A stretch of 64,000 nucleotides of DNA. Origin: Opisthorchis felineus. Taxonomy: Eukaryota; Platyhelminthes; Trematoda; Opisthorchiida; Opisthorchiidae. Each line of letters opens with the position of its first letter. The first letter of the stretch is position 1. Location: NCBI GenBank assembly GCA_004794785.1, contig SJOL01007204.1, positions 5,799 to 69,798 on the forward strand, in the 5' to 3' direction. Under the pieces are notes generated by a model, which saw only the letters and a program-made list of their open reading frames with translations, made no database searches and was not told the DNA's origin. Positions 37,840 to 48,995 of this stretch are shown here, piece after piece. The translations under genes were made by a program, and so were the position numbers.

Positions 37840-38840
37840 GCTTCGTTGACCAAGAAATTTGACGGATGCTCACTAACAATGACCAACTAAATAAGAGACG
37901 ATAAGGTTGACGGATGGTTAGCTACTGGAAAGAGGCAGACTTGGAAAAATAGGTAGTTGACGAATGATGTTATGATGTCATGATAGTCTGGGTCGATGAA
38001 ACTAAATTTAACCTTCATTTCAGACAAAACTTTCGTCGGGCTAAGTGAACAAGCTATCAGATGACTGAGTGTTAACGCAGACGGACAATAAATCAGTGGA
38101 ATTTCTTACAACTGACCGACTTAATACTTGCTGAATGCTAGTCGGAAGTTCTAGTTTGTTGGTAGTGTGGATGACTAGCACTTGCAACAGATGAGTTAAA
38201 GGGAATCACCACCAAGTTAAATCAGAATTTTGAAGCATTGTTATTCCGGTGTTAATCAACCACAGTAACCAACAAACAATAACTTCTGCTTTACATTCAG
38301 CCTCGGTCAACCTAGCAATTTATTCATTTGACCTGAAAAAGCTATTGTGTTAAATGTGGAACTCTGTCCAACAATAAATCCACCGATTATTTACCAAGCT
38401 TCTCTGAAACGATGACTGGTGTATCGGTTCCAAACATCTTCCAATTGGTTATGGACTTTGGTCTGTTTTGTTAGAGAAACAGGTGTCGGTCACTTAGAGG
38501 CACGCAAAAGTGTGTCGCTGGGGCATGCAATAAAGTGCATAACTTGTACATTTCCTCTGGTAGCTTCATCAGTGGGTTCGAGCTGACCTCAGAATTTTTT
38601 CAATACCGAATTCAAGCTAGTCGCCCCATGTTCAGCGGGTGTGTGCACGTGCAGCCATAACGTGTCCATAGAATTCGTGGATAGCGTGCCCATGTGCCAG
38701 AACATTACGTGTGAGATACAGACGACAAGTACGTTTTAAAAAACCTACTGTTTGTTGTTCTGCAAATAGACTACCAAAGAGTTCCGCTAACAACTTTCGT
38801 AGTTCAGAAACCACAAATAACCATACATAAAACGTCAAAT
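37840..38840. other. No recognisable feature
   Basis: One kilobase with many stops in all frames. Several short stretches around 37.86-38.2 kb repeat GACGGATG, GACTGA and similar words, suggesting an old low-complexity sequence. Nothing can be named. Confidence 0.5.
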
Positions 38841-38844
38841 ACTC

Positions 38845-39145
38845 TCATTTGCACGCGACCTTGGTTTTGACAGGAGGTTCAACTGAATCCAGCTCAGCCT
38901 CGTTTATGATGGTCCAATTCAAATGAATGTGCTGCACTAGGCCGCCTTATGTTTCAGTTGGTACGCTATTTGGGATATCGCAATAAGTTATTGTTTAGAC
39001 GCACCACACTACTCATAAGGTTGCTCAAAACCCTTTAACAGTGCACGACCGGTTTTCCCACTTCTTGGGGCTCATCACGTAGGCGGAGTTCCTGGGTTCC
39101 TGTCAACCTTGAAGTTGAACCTTATGAACAATGTGTTACGTCAAA
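38845..39145 (+). repeat. Dispersed ~300-bp repeat (family A), copy 2, blocks permuted
   Basis: The blocks found at 18.8 kb recur here in the order B-C-A: GGAGGTTCAACTGAATCCAG (B), then GCCTTATGTTTCAGTTGG (C), then CACACTACTCATAAGGTTGC and GGGGCTCATCACGTAGGCGG (A). The permuted order suggests that the source was arranged in tandem or copied from a circular form. Confidence 0.65.
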
Positions 39146-41400
39146 ACAACTACATAAAACCTATTTAGTTACATTAGATATCGGTATGGTATACACAGTG
39201 ATTTATGTTTCTGTATCACCAATTACTCCACAAGGAGCTATCACCCCATCCCACTCTCAACAGACACACATGCACACACACGGTGTTCCAGTGGACTCCA
39301 ATGTCCACCTACCGCTTAATGGAGTGACACTGTACTATCGAAGTCTACAAACGCCACCGGATTGTGACAGTGCCTCCAATGAAGATCACCGGTTTGAAGG
39401 TAGACGTTCAAGATAATATTATTCGCTGGTTCAATAGGATAAATCTTCACCATTACAGCTGTTATTTGACATAGTTGGAAGTTTCGCCTACCCAGCTGAA
39501 TAATGAGCTATTAGTGATGTACACCTTTTCACCAAGTTTGCTATCGTAAAATCCCGTTACTCAAACTGCCGCAGGATTACACACCAAGTGGATCCGTTTG
39601 TCGCAGCAACAACGGTCCTTTCCGTTCTGTCAATTCACGTGACCAAAAATTGATCCTCCATTTTCGACACCGAGTCAGTCAGTTGTCCGTAACGGTGTCT
39701 TCTAAAATGCGAACAACGAGCCAGCACATCTCAGCTGCTCATAGTTCGTAACATTGCGGAACAGCTACCTCATATAATTCAGAGATTCGCTAGAGATTTA
39801 CCTGAGTCACAACAGGCCAAATAGTTTGCACTGCTATTTCATGGGTTAGGGTATCTATAAAGACTGTGTGTGTCAACTGACGCATCTGATGTGCTCGAAA
39901 CTACAGTTTCTTGGATAACCCATCATTCTAACTAAATCTGGGAAAGTCCTGACAATCGCTCCTAGAAAAGCAAATTTCAATGGAAGAAATGTCTAAAATG
40001 TGTTTATAACACGAAAAAGCTAAGAATGAGAACAAACTTCATCACCATGGACCTGTTGTTTCAAGATCCAAGGGATTCTCGTTAGCAGTGAATAAGCGCA
40101 GCACTCGATGAGTTGGACTGGAAAGTAACGGGTGTTTATGGGTGGTACAAGGTTATCATAAGCAAAACAACCTAGAGAAACTTGAGGGAATTTCTGACGG
40201 TTGGTGGAACGGTTTCTCACTACTGAGTACTGAGTCCATACAATTTTATAACCTAACCACAGAACCTGAACAATCTATTCAGACTGCACGAATTGGCACA
40301 CAATGCAGGAAACCTTGTTTAGGCTCATCGTACCACTGAGAATTTGGATGCGAGCAAAAGCATGTGAACATTTAGTGACCAAGTAAGTTCATATTAGGGG
40401 GATAAATCACCCGTTCATGGTGTCTTATTTGGGACAGTAGTCAAGATGTCGAAGTAGTTTCTTTGATGTGACTGCTTATCAGGTAGATGAGATGCTCAGG
40501 AGTTTTCATCGACATTATAAGTAGTGGGATATCAAGGTAACAACGGCATCCTTTTGGTATGAATGGAGTTCTGTGCTGAGCTGAACAAGGCGTTGTCAGT
40601 AGCTAGTTCGTCATGCGGATTAGTGGCATGTAGAACATAAATGCTCGCATATCACGTGATTCAGTCTATCCAGCTTCAGTTTCGATCTACAATGCGAGGA
40701 TATCCATAGTTATGCAAGTACTCCAAACGGACAATGCATCACATAAGTGTACGCATCTGCACGTGAAATACGTGTGAATGAAATCCGGAACAGAATATCA
40801 TCTTTGCAAGATCTTGAACCGAGCTAAAACAAAACTTTTTGTGCGCTTGAATGAAAACCACACCATGAAATGCCAACGGCACCCACTATAGGATATCGGC
40901 ACACGGGCTTGGTTCTCTACTTCAGCAAGAGGATATCGAATTTCATTTACGACCTATTCCTCATAGCTGTTCGATTATCGTGGATCTTAATAGACATGCG
41001 CAGCACGTAACGCCGAATAATCACAATGAGTGAACCTGAATGTAAAATGGCAGACGATCGGATGTACGTGGAATGTGTCAAACCCTACACGATCTTTCTG
41101 GTAAACCTATAAACCGTTACGAAAACTGAGCATTCCAAATAATCTCTGGCGTCCACTGACGATTAGCTCATTGATGGATGGTGGGGACAACCAGTTGTCT
41201 CTGCGGCTTCCAGCAGGATGCTAACAAACTGAACACACTTGAAATATGACTGACCAAAAGATTACTCGTATCGTATGTACATACTGTTTGCACCAGTCCA
41301 TATAATTTATTCATATCCACATGACTTTCTTTTGAACAGTCCTCTTCCTTAGCTGACGCAATCAGTCCGCTGAGTTTTCACTAGAAATGGGAGAAGCACT
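39146..41400. other. No recognisable gene
   Basis: About 2.3 kb with only short frames on both strands. No splice-site pair flanks a convincing peptide and no repeat family was recognised. Confidence 0.45.
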
Positions 41401-41404
41401 GGAC

Positions 41405-41490
41405 TCGAGTTTCGCTTGGCCCTAGGTCTGTTCGCCGAGCCTACCGGTTGGATTGCAAACGTTTCCTCACCAATCGAGGTGAGATCGAGT
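41405..41490 (+). repeat. Palindrome-forming dispersed repeat, copy 4
   Basis: GGTCTGTTCGCCGAGCC, then GATTGCAAACGTTTCCTCAC, then CAATCGAGGTGAGATC matches the family core in + orientation. No inverted partner is seen next to it. Confidence 0.6.
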
Positions 41491-41509
41491 TTAGCCCTTA
41501 CTTGAACTC

Positions 41510-41640
41510 ATCATAAGTGTACATCCTTGGCCATACCGGAATTTGAACTCCGGAAGTCTGACTTGACCAGCGCACGCTGGACGCCTAAACAGGTGAACGC
41601 ATTTACGCTTGAGCGATGTGACTGGGTAGTACGAAACCTC
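41510..41640 (-). repeat. tRNA-derived SINE head
   Basis: On the - strand a B-box-like CCGGAGTTCAAATTCCGG lies at about 41536-41553, preceded by GCGCTGGTCAAGTCAGAC. The T-arm-like stem is intact but no complete tRNA cloverleaf can be drawn, so it is interpreted as a SINE head. Confidence 0.5.
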
Positions 41641-42475
41641 GAACGATGACCCAGTAGCTGTCCTGGTTGTGTGGATCGATTGACCTGGCTGTCAGCACTT
41701 CCCAGCCAATTAGTTCTACAGGAGGCTTGAAACCTTCTGGACAATTTTTTGATCAGCTGAGTTCGTTATGGATTATGTAGAATTCATGTTCACATCACTA
41801 TCGTTTATCGTGGCAAACTGCACATCAGAAAAACACTTGACTTACTCGGAACGCAAGTTGACTAACAAAGCGTAATAACCACTCTCTGTGACAAAATAAA
41901 AAAAGACATTTCGGTCACCTAAGAGCGCTTGTATCGAAAATGTCTGTTCTCCTTTTTGCATCTATCCAGACCAGATCGAATTACGCCAAGATAGGAAAAT
42001 TACGACTGATTCTATGTTTCTCCTCAACAATTGGGAGGTAGCAGTTCACGAATCGGGGTTCAACGATGACAGTAATGACACCTAATGGAAACCTCCTTAC
42101 ATGTGTCCACTGAAACTTGTTATTGTCCGCTCAAATCTTTTCTAATATCCGCCGGTCGTAGTGAGTATTTGGCTTTTCGAGTAAACGGGAGGGTAGCTGA
42201 ATCCGTCAGAGTACGGACCGAATAACTCTTACCCTGATCGACACCCGCGGAAAACCTCAGGCGAACAGTCTGATGGCGATATGTTCTATTGAATTTTCGA
42301 GTAATTAGTGCACTCAAATGGTTTTCCTATGGAAAATTAATATTAGCACTCTGGTCGAAAAAAGAACATACTCACATACCAGAGATTTAAATAAGTAGGT
42401 TTCGATATTACAAGATAATAGAAGCCCCTGTAATCTGGCCTTCCAAACCAGTGGTTTTGTGTGTCCATGAATTGG

Positions 42476-42545
42476 TGAAGCTGGCCGCTTAAGTGTTCAA
42501 ACTGCTAGCCAGCAGGTCGTGAGTTCGGGACTGTTGAGTCTAACT
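42476..42545 (+). repeat. tRNA-derived SINE head (family shared with 56.75 kb)
   Basis: CTGGCCGCTTAAGTGTTCAA (A-box region, 42481 on) and AGGTCGTGAGTTCGGGACT (B-box region, about 42514-42532) match the copy at 56748-56825 in order and spacing. Both sit a few hundred bases upstream of a hammerhead-like repeat, so they may belong to one longer element. Confidence 0.5.
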
Positions 42546-43027
42546 TGACGTTATGATAGTTACTCCATTCATTTGCTTACTCCGCCTATGTACTCTTGAT
42601 CTCCAGTTGTCTTGCTTATTTGTGCCCACCACTCACCTTGCCGCAGAGGTCGTCCCGTCCGAACTTTTGTATTGGCATGTGTGTGTGCGTCTGTGTGTGA
42701 ATGTGCGCAGCTGACCTACTTACCCATGAGTGTCGTGTGGTCCCACGGCCAATGAGAATCGCGAGACTGTCGTTGGAAGGGGCGACCGCAACCCACACTA
42801 CTGAGCCATCATTCCGCTCGCCGTTGTTTGTTTTGCGGACGTTGACACTGCACTGTGCCGGTCAGTGACAGACCTGTGCACTTGTTGACGCTACGAGCGT
42901 GAACGATTGAGGTTTGTTGTACACATTTGCTTACCCTTGTGTAAATAGTACCGTAGAATTGCAAACCCAATTCTTCCTTTTGATATTCGGGAATGTCGAA
43001 TCTACGCGTCACCCAAAGTTCCGTATC

Positions 43028-43150
43028 GGGAACCTCAACAGGGACTCTGGAGTTCCGTGAGGTGTGCACTGCTGGTGATTTCCGATAGGGATGAAACAGC
43101 TGTATGGGGCTGCTTGGCTTTTCATCAATTACAGGACGGAATCTCTAAAA
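43028..43150 (+). ncRNA. Degenerate hammerhead-ribozyme-like repeat, copy 2
   Basis: A hairpin-like CCTCA/TGAGG pair (43034-43063) precedes a type I hammerhead layout. Helix I 5' strand GCACTG is at 43066-43071 and core CTGGTGA at 43072-43078 (one change from CUGAUGA). Helix II is TTTCC/GGGAT with tetraloop GATA. Core GAAA is intact at 43093-43096. Helix III ACAG/CTGT has no loop, and the cleavage triplet is GTA at 43102-43104. Helix I 3' strand TGGGGC gives five of six pairs including wobbles. Hammerheads with a near loopless helix III are known from animal retroelements and may act as dimers. Confidence 0.5.
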
Positions 43151-43626
43151 ATAACTTAAAGTACACCAAATTTGGTCTCTGAGGCGTTACTACCCCTCAC
43201 ACCCTCAAAAGGTAACTCTAAAGAGCGATAAAGTCCGCGGAGTGAACGAATTCCTCTCCCGGTAATTTTTCAATTAAATTTTTATTGACAACTCATGCCA
43301 CTAAGTTTGGTCCCCTGAGGTTTGACATCGGGCTGAAATGGCATGTAAAGCCATCCTCAGCTCCCAAAAAAGCCACGCAAAATCTCCTTGTTTCAAAAAC
43401 AAGGAATGGAATGAAAAACTCGTGACCTATGCTTACATCTCTGGATGTGGTTCATATCTGAAAACTTAAGTAACTTACAAATTTTTTCATGTAGTCTTGG
43501 GCCTGGTAAAATTATTTTCAACCCGAAGGCACGCAATTAATTTTCCTTTCAGCTTTCATTTACAATCATTGGAAATACCCTCTCCGCTGGGGTGTTCTAA
43601 AAGTCAACACATGGTGTTCAGGTGAG

Positions 43627-43695
43627 AAACGCTCACCCTCACGAAGGGCGAACTCGTTTGTGGGCTGTTGGAGAGTAGTGTGTTCCGTCGAGAAA
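43627..43695 (-). repeat. Dispersed repeat family A, partial copy
   Basis: On the - strand ACACACTACTCTCCAACAGC, then CCCAC and CGCCCTTCGTGAGGG match block A of the copies at 18.8, 39.0 and 47.9 kb. Blocks B and C are absent. Confidence 0.5.
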
Positions 43696-44357
43696 ATCAA
43701 CACATGCCACATTCAAGGGCGTTCAAGTCTGAAAGCATCCTCTTTGCAAAGAGACAACCTCATTTGAAATTACTTGGCAAACCGCTGGATTGTACGTCAT
43801 GAAACGCGACAAGCTTCCTGTTGAATGCAAATGAATGCGTAGCATCTGTCAGGGCATGCCGTCTTTTTCTACTTACATGCTAACTTTTTTAGCTTCTAGC
43901 GTTCCGCATAAATCGACCGTTCAACAATCCACACTGTACCACAGCGTGCTGGTGCATGTGTTTTGTCTGCCCCCGGAGCACCCACTGTTAAAATTAGCAT
44001 CACTGCTGCTTCAACAACCCGCAAATGACCTCTCACAGGCGACTACTCTATATCCTCCCTGGACGGGACAAGTTCGTTTTGAGAGATATAAACAGAGCAA
44101 TTGAAAAGTCGGGCTACCACTCTGGTGACAAGAGAGGGTTGATAAGATAATTATGTGTAGTTGAACGACCGCATCTATCATTAGTGATAGTCTGAAACGC
44201 ATTGTTACTTAACATGGATACTCAAGAATTATTTGATGCCATTGGTATACAGGTCAGGCAGCACACATACAGGTGTGCCCTGCAGCATTCTAAATTCAAA
44301 GGGTCTCGTTGTTTTATTGTGCAATTGTCAAATACTGAGTGATGTGCATTTTTTCTG

Positions 44358-44470
44358 AGGAGAATGTTGGTGGCTACGGTGGCGCGGATGGTCGTTGGTT
44401 TGTTCGCTGAGCTGGGCAGTTTGATTGCAGACGTTTCATCACCAATCGAGGTGATGTCATTAGTGCGTTG
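44358..44470 (+). repeat. Palindrome-forming dispersed repeat, best preserved single copy
   Basis: Reads GAGGAGAATGTTGGTGGCTA, CGGATGGTCGTTGGTTTG, TTCGCTGAGCTGGGCAG, then GATTGCAGACGTTTCATCAC and CAATCGAGGTGATGTC. It carries both the head seen at 13.9 and 16.5 kb and the core seen at 1.8, 41.4 and 51.7 kb, so it probably approximates the full unit of about 110 bp. A second diverged start (GGTCGCTGGTTGTGCGCTGA) follows near 44488. Confidence 0.65.
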
Positions 44471-45429
44471 TTATGGAGCGTAGCGATTGGTCGCTGGTTG
44501 TGCGCTGAGTAGTGTTGCTTGCACCGTCACAACCATTGGTTCCCTGCGAAGAGGGATCACTTCCAACTAAGCCCACTGTAACCGACCCTGTGGGTTCGAG
44601 GAGACTACTGCGATCATCGACCGAATAAATACAAAGTTTTACCCGAAAAGTATTAGAAAGGTTTACGCACCGAGTAAAATCCCAAACCAACATGTATCAT
44701 TCGTTGTTGATTACTCTCTCCAACCGATGCTTTGCTGAACGCTTACGTTCTGTGTACAGCACGGGAAGGAATTTCCAGCCACTTGCTAAGTCTAAACAGA
44801 AGGGCGGTGAAATAATTGGCTCGTTCGCTGGGCATCATTTTTTGTTCTCTGCGTCAAGTGAAATCTTGGTGAACTGTTGGTGGCTGTAGGTCAATGAACT
44901 AGTCTACTTAAGGTGAATTTACTGTGGTGTACGTAATTCAGGTATTGGGTAAAATGGTGCAACCTGTGCCATGCGTGCGCCCTCATCGATAGGGACGAAT
45001 CAGTCCGAGGATGCTCTGGGAAATCGCGCGAAAAGCAACAGTCGAAACTGCACTGAATGTTACGCGATGTCAGGCGGTGTAGCTGTGAGCTGTAGACCAA
45101 AAGACCAGAAGACCGGAAAGCGTCATCTGCAGAATGTTGTAAAGTCGTAGTGGTTGGATGGCCGAGACCGTTTCAACCCTTTTTTCGTCAGATGTCAAGG
45201 TAGGACTACATGTTGGACAACCTTCAATGAGTCTCAAGCAGACCGTCTTTTCAGAATGATAAGGCCTTCTCTTTGACATGACTGAGAATCTGTCCACAAA
45301 CGATCATTTAATAACCTCCCAACGAGATCGGCCTACATTTTCTGCCAACAAACCAAACTAAGATGACCAACGCACTGTCTACCACTGAAAAACAACAATA
45401 ATTGCCGATGAGTCCTAAAGAACAGCTAC

Positions 45430-45850
45430 TTTGGTAGTAGAAGCACAAACATTGGGTGTTGAGTAGGTAGCTGCTGAGGTTGAAAACTGGCTTGCAAACG
45501 TTTCGCCTCCATGTGAGGGAAGATCGTCATTGCGCGGTTGGGTGGGTAATTCCTTCACTTCTGCTTGCGTTCGTGTAGTTTCTAAAGAGTAGTCAGTATT
45601 CGCAGCCTGACTGTTCCTTTGGAGGTTGTCAGGCACTTAATTTGACTGCCCCTTTCGCGATTTGCGTTGTGTTATGGTCTGGCTGTCATAATGCAAGACA
45701 GATTGCCAGATAACCCTCATGCAACCAATCACGTTGCGGATAGCAATTGGTCTTTAGAAACTATGTCTCCTCGCATGGTGATGAAATGTTTGCGGACAGA
45801 TCAACTGACAACTGATCAGCAGAAAATTAACCCACCCAAAGTACGTACCT
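45430..45850. repeat. Palindrome-forming dispersed repeat, inverted pair with long spacer
   Basis: The left arm core GCTTGCAAACGTTTCGCCTC lies on the + strand at about 45491. The right arm core, on the - strand, is GCAAACATTTCATCACCATG and GAGGAGACATAG around 45764-45793. The arms point at each other across about 250 bp. Confidence 0.5.
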
Positions 45851-46639
45851 TTAGACACACTACCAAGCACGAAAATGCTGTTTGATAAAAAGTCCAGTTA
45901 ACATCTCAAATATGGGTGGAGAATGGAGTGTTCAATGTGGGCTAACCGCTAACAAATTGCACAATGTTAGCGCACAGAATTTACCGACCGACCGCCTGAC
46001 TAAGATACAGACATACTGAGTAGACGTATAACAGCGGAAATCGAATCAATCGGTTAATGGCCGATGAGTATGAACCACTCAGGAATGCCATTTTCAGTCT
46101 GAACAACGTAGTGGAAAATGTGTAGTCCCTCGGGATTTTCTCTATCCTAAAGGGGAGCACTGCAAATAGTGCGAAAAAATACTCATGACTAATAAATAGT
46201 GGTCGGCTACAATCAATAGCCTGATAGTTATTCCAGGCTGTGATCCAGGAGGAAAGCACACCTCGATGCGAATGCAATAATTTTGGTTCACTTCGAAGTA
46301 GGTGTTACTTTGTAAATTAGCTCCGGAAAACGCAGTGGACTGCTTCTAATTTTTAGCCCCATTTCCTTATGTCATCCTCTCTTCACACTTCAACCGGTCA
46401 TAAAATTATGAATGGAATAGGCAATTCGATACAGGCAATTGCAGTGCGTGGGTGCCTACTGCTGCTAATTTTGAGTTAATCAGTGTCGATATTCTCGAAT
46501 CGGTCATCCACAAACTAGTTTGCTCGTGAAGTCACGTGACCCGCAACAAAGGTCAGTCAAAATGTGGGCTTACTCTCAGGATGGTTGCGGGCCTACCACC
46601 AAGGCGTTTTGTTGTGAGTGATTGCGGGCCTTGCCGAAC

Positions 46640-46740
46640 TCGTATTCGCGTCACGCTCATTGGAATCGGATTTGAACTCCGGACATTTGACATGCAAAAC
46701 GGGCTTAGTCCCACCGCTCCACCTGCGCTGATTGGACAGA
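46640..46740 (-). repeat. tRNA-derived SINE head
   Basis: On the - strand GGTGGAGCGGTGGGAC (46708-46723) and GTCCGGAGTTCAAATCCG (about 46666-46683) resemble A and B boxes of a Pol III promoter. The sequence continues into a 140-codon + strand open frame (46536-46958), which is therefore probably not a gene. Confidence 0.5.
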
Positions 46741-47289
46741 AGCGAATTGTCACATCTGAACAGGACGGGATATTCAACCCGAAAGATGTGACGGGGTTGC
46801 TTGACGGCCAGGATAACGATCCACAGACTATCCTGGCCTCGTCGGTTGGTTTGCCCGCCTTTCAGAGTTTCAGGAAGCGCCGCGGGCTCATAAATTCATC
46901 TGGACAACTAATGATTTTTCCTGGGTATTCACATCACCATGTTACGCAAAAACCCTAGTTCGGCGTGGACGAGAGAGACTCACAGAGAGCTCTGGCAACT
47001 TTCCCGGTGTTTTAATGAGTGTGCTTGCATCTGAAAACGTGTCTGTGCCTCAAAACATGGCATCGGGGCGAGTGTAACTGGAAAACAGATATAACTACTG
47101 CTATAAAGTGCAACTTGTGAAATTTTCTGACCTTTTGCCTGCGTGGAATTTAGCGTATAATTCCACAACATCGACGAGGGTCATGAAGCATTAACAAAAA
47201 ACATCCTGGTCACATTCCTGCCACTAATAATCGATATACCATCATCTTAGTGAACAACAGCAACGAAACAATAATTTCAACTTGAACAG

Positions 47290-47492
47290 GTATGAAACCA
47301 TGGTTGGAGCCGATACGAAAGATTTCGTTAGTTGGTGTCTTCAAATGCTGAGTCACCATTCTTCCGTTAAACTCTTCCGGGGAATCCTCAGGTTGAGAAC
47401 ACAGTTATGGATGGCTACCAACCAGAAAGTTTGGGCGTGGTCTCGTGCAGCAACACACAGCATGCGTATACACGTAACTACCTACCTGAGGT
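47290..47492 (+). CDS. Candidate upstream exon of the tektin-like coiled-coil gene
   Basis: Between ACTTGAACAG and a GTAGAA donor lies an open stretch of 203 bases that starts and ends in phase 2. The next exon at 48269 also starts in phase 2, so the two join in frame. The peptide has several Trp residues (VSWCLQML, QLWMATNQKVWAW). Outside the phase match there is no family evidence, and the splice sites are only moderate. Confidence 0.3.
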
Positions 47493-47519
47493 AGAATAAA
47501 GAGAGTTATCTAAACATAA

Positions 47520-47965
47520 GACTGCAGTCTTAAGGTTTCTGAAAACTCTTCGGCAACCCACGGCCAGTTTCACTTTTCTCGAGGCTCATCAGGTAGGCGC
47601 AGTCCCCGGGTTTCCGTCAACCTTATGTCCTAATTGAACTCAAAGTGGACAGATTTCGACAAGTACTTCAATTTGCACACGAATTTGGCTTTGACAAGAG
47701 ACTCAACTGAATCCAACTGAGGAAGAATATCACAAGCGAGAGATTCAGCCGGGATTCAGGTGGGTCACCTGTGAAAACCAAATGGGTATGCAGATGAGTG
47801 TATGAGTCGAAGTTCGTGCAATTCGGATTCAATTGGAACATAAGGCTGATGAAACTCGTGGACTGCGCCTACCTATTGAGCCCCAAGAAGGGCAAAACTG
47901 ATCGTGGGCTGTTGGGGAGTTTTGAGCAACCTTGTGAGTAGTGTGTTACGTCTATTCATCAACTC
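47520..47965. repeat. Dispersed repeat family A, two copies in inverted orientation
   Basis: The + strand copy (about 47520-47733) has blocks A then B: GAAAACTCTTCGGCAACCC, CTCATCAGGTAGGCGCAG, GAGACTCAACTGAATCCAAC. The - strand copy (47735-47965) has ACACTACTCACAAGGTTGCT, GGGCTCAATAGGTAGGCGCA and CACTCATCTGCATACCC. Together they could fold into a hairpin of more than 400 nt if transcribed. Confidence 0.65.
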
Positions 47966-48268
47966 CATTGTGCATCTAGGCGTGGGGTGGTCGTAACAAA
48001 ACTTCGGACAACGTTGCCGCAAGAAAACCCAAATGATGACAAAAAAGGTATTATATTTCATCATCCTATTTAGACATATAGATATAAAGTTGTATGTACT
48101 GACTACCCGCATACGGTCGTTCATTAATCTGTCTTGTCAATAATCTGATCCTCGATGATCTTGTATTGTACCTACCGCCTAAAAAATTGTCTGTCAAAAT
48201 CTGAAGGCAAGTTAAAATGCATGGTCACTTCCCTATTGTACTCTTTATTTAATTTCTTCTTTGTCAAG

Positions 48269-48665
48269 CAATTATTTTAACTCATCGGCCATGAGTTCCA
48301 ATTACAAACAATCGAGCTTGGCATTCGATGGAGAAAGATCAGAACTTCACCAATTCCAGTCGGCCAACAGATTGGTGGAAGACTTACAAAAACTGACAGC
48401 CGAGATTATTTCAAACTTAACCCAAAATTCACACCAGATGCTATCTCCTTTCAAAGATGATGGATCCCATGAGATATTTATACAAAACAAAAGTATCCGT
48501 ATAATCGTCCAGAGACTTCAGGTGCTTTCTCATGCAACTCACATGGTTCTACAACGAATGGATCGATATCGCTTGTTTCTGGAAAAGTTACTCTGTGATA
48601 TTCGTGCAGACATACGTTCGAATTCCCATTCTAATAATTTGCGCGCGGCCAAGAGCCGAGAAAAG
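48269..48665 (+). CDS. Tektin-like coiled-coil protein, first certain exon
   Basis: Encodes a helical segment rich in Leu, Glu, Gln and Ser with heptad-like spacing, for example RLVEDLQKLTAEI, then RLQVLSHATHMVLQRMD. A TTTCTTCTTTGTCAAG acceptor places the exon start at 48269 in phase 2. If there is no upstream exon, the ATG at 48291 would start the protein. The donor is not canonical: GTC at 48666 or GTG at 48672 both keep phase 0 into the next exon. Taken with the five following exons the product has at least 355 residues from that ATG. Its distribution of helices and the conserved-looking block DKVLTAERQSLK resemble CCDC105/TEKTL1, a tektin relative inside sperm and ciliary doublet microtubules. 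The tektin signature nonapeptide is absent, so the family call is tentative. Confidence 0.7.
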
Positions 48666-48703
48666 GTCGGCGTGTTTTGGTAAATAACCAGTCACCCAGA
48701 CAG

Positions 48704-48808
48704 GTAGAAGATGATGTAGACAAAGTCTTGACCGCAGAACGACAGTCTTTGAAGCGACTGAAGCACACACTAGAAAAGTACCTTGCTCGAGTCCAATCAT
48801 CCTCACAG
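48704..48808 (+). CDS. Tektin-like coiled-coil protein, exon 2
   Basis: Thirty-five codons in phase 0, between the acceptor CCCAGACAG and the donor GTAGGT. The peptide VEDDVDKVLTAERQ, then LEKYLARVQSSSQ continues the coiled coil. The preceding intron is only 38 nt and the following one 42 nt. The following intron has no in-frame stop, so it could be retained without breaking the frame. Confidence 0.75.
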
Positions 48809-48850
48809 GTAGGTAGCCTTTACACAGTCACATACTTCCTTTATTTTCAG

Positions 48851-48955
48851 GATCTAATAACCGTAAAAACGATGTTAAAAAGTCTACTAGATGAATATGC
48901 GGAGCGTCTGCGTAAGCTCTCTAAATGCAAACGCCAAAGCATTCTAGTGACCACC
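48851..48955 (+). CDS. Tektin-like coiled-coil protein, exon 3
   Basis: Thirty-five codons, phase 0 at both ends. The acceptor is TTTATTTTCAG and the donor GTAAGC. The peptide starts DLITVKTMLKSLLDEYAERL and is clearly helical. It has the same length as exon 2, which may reflect the repeat period of the rod. Confidence 0.75.
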
Positions 48956-48995
48956 GTAAGCTATACTGGCTGCTCACCATCTCGTTTAACTTCAG

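Noticed and set aside
46536..46958. 140-codon + strand open frame
   Set aside because: It reads antisense through a tRNA-derived SINE head at 46640-46740 and shows no protein motif.
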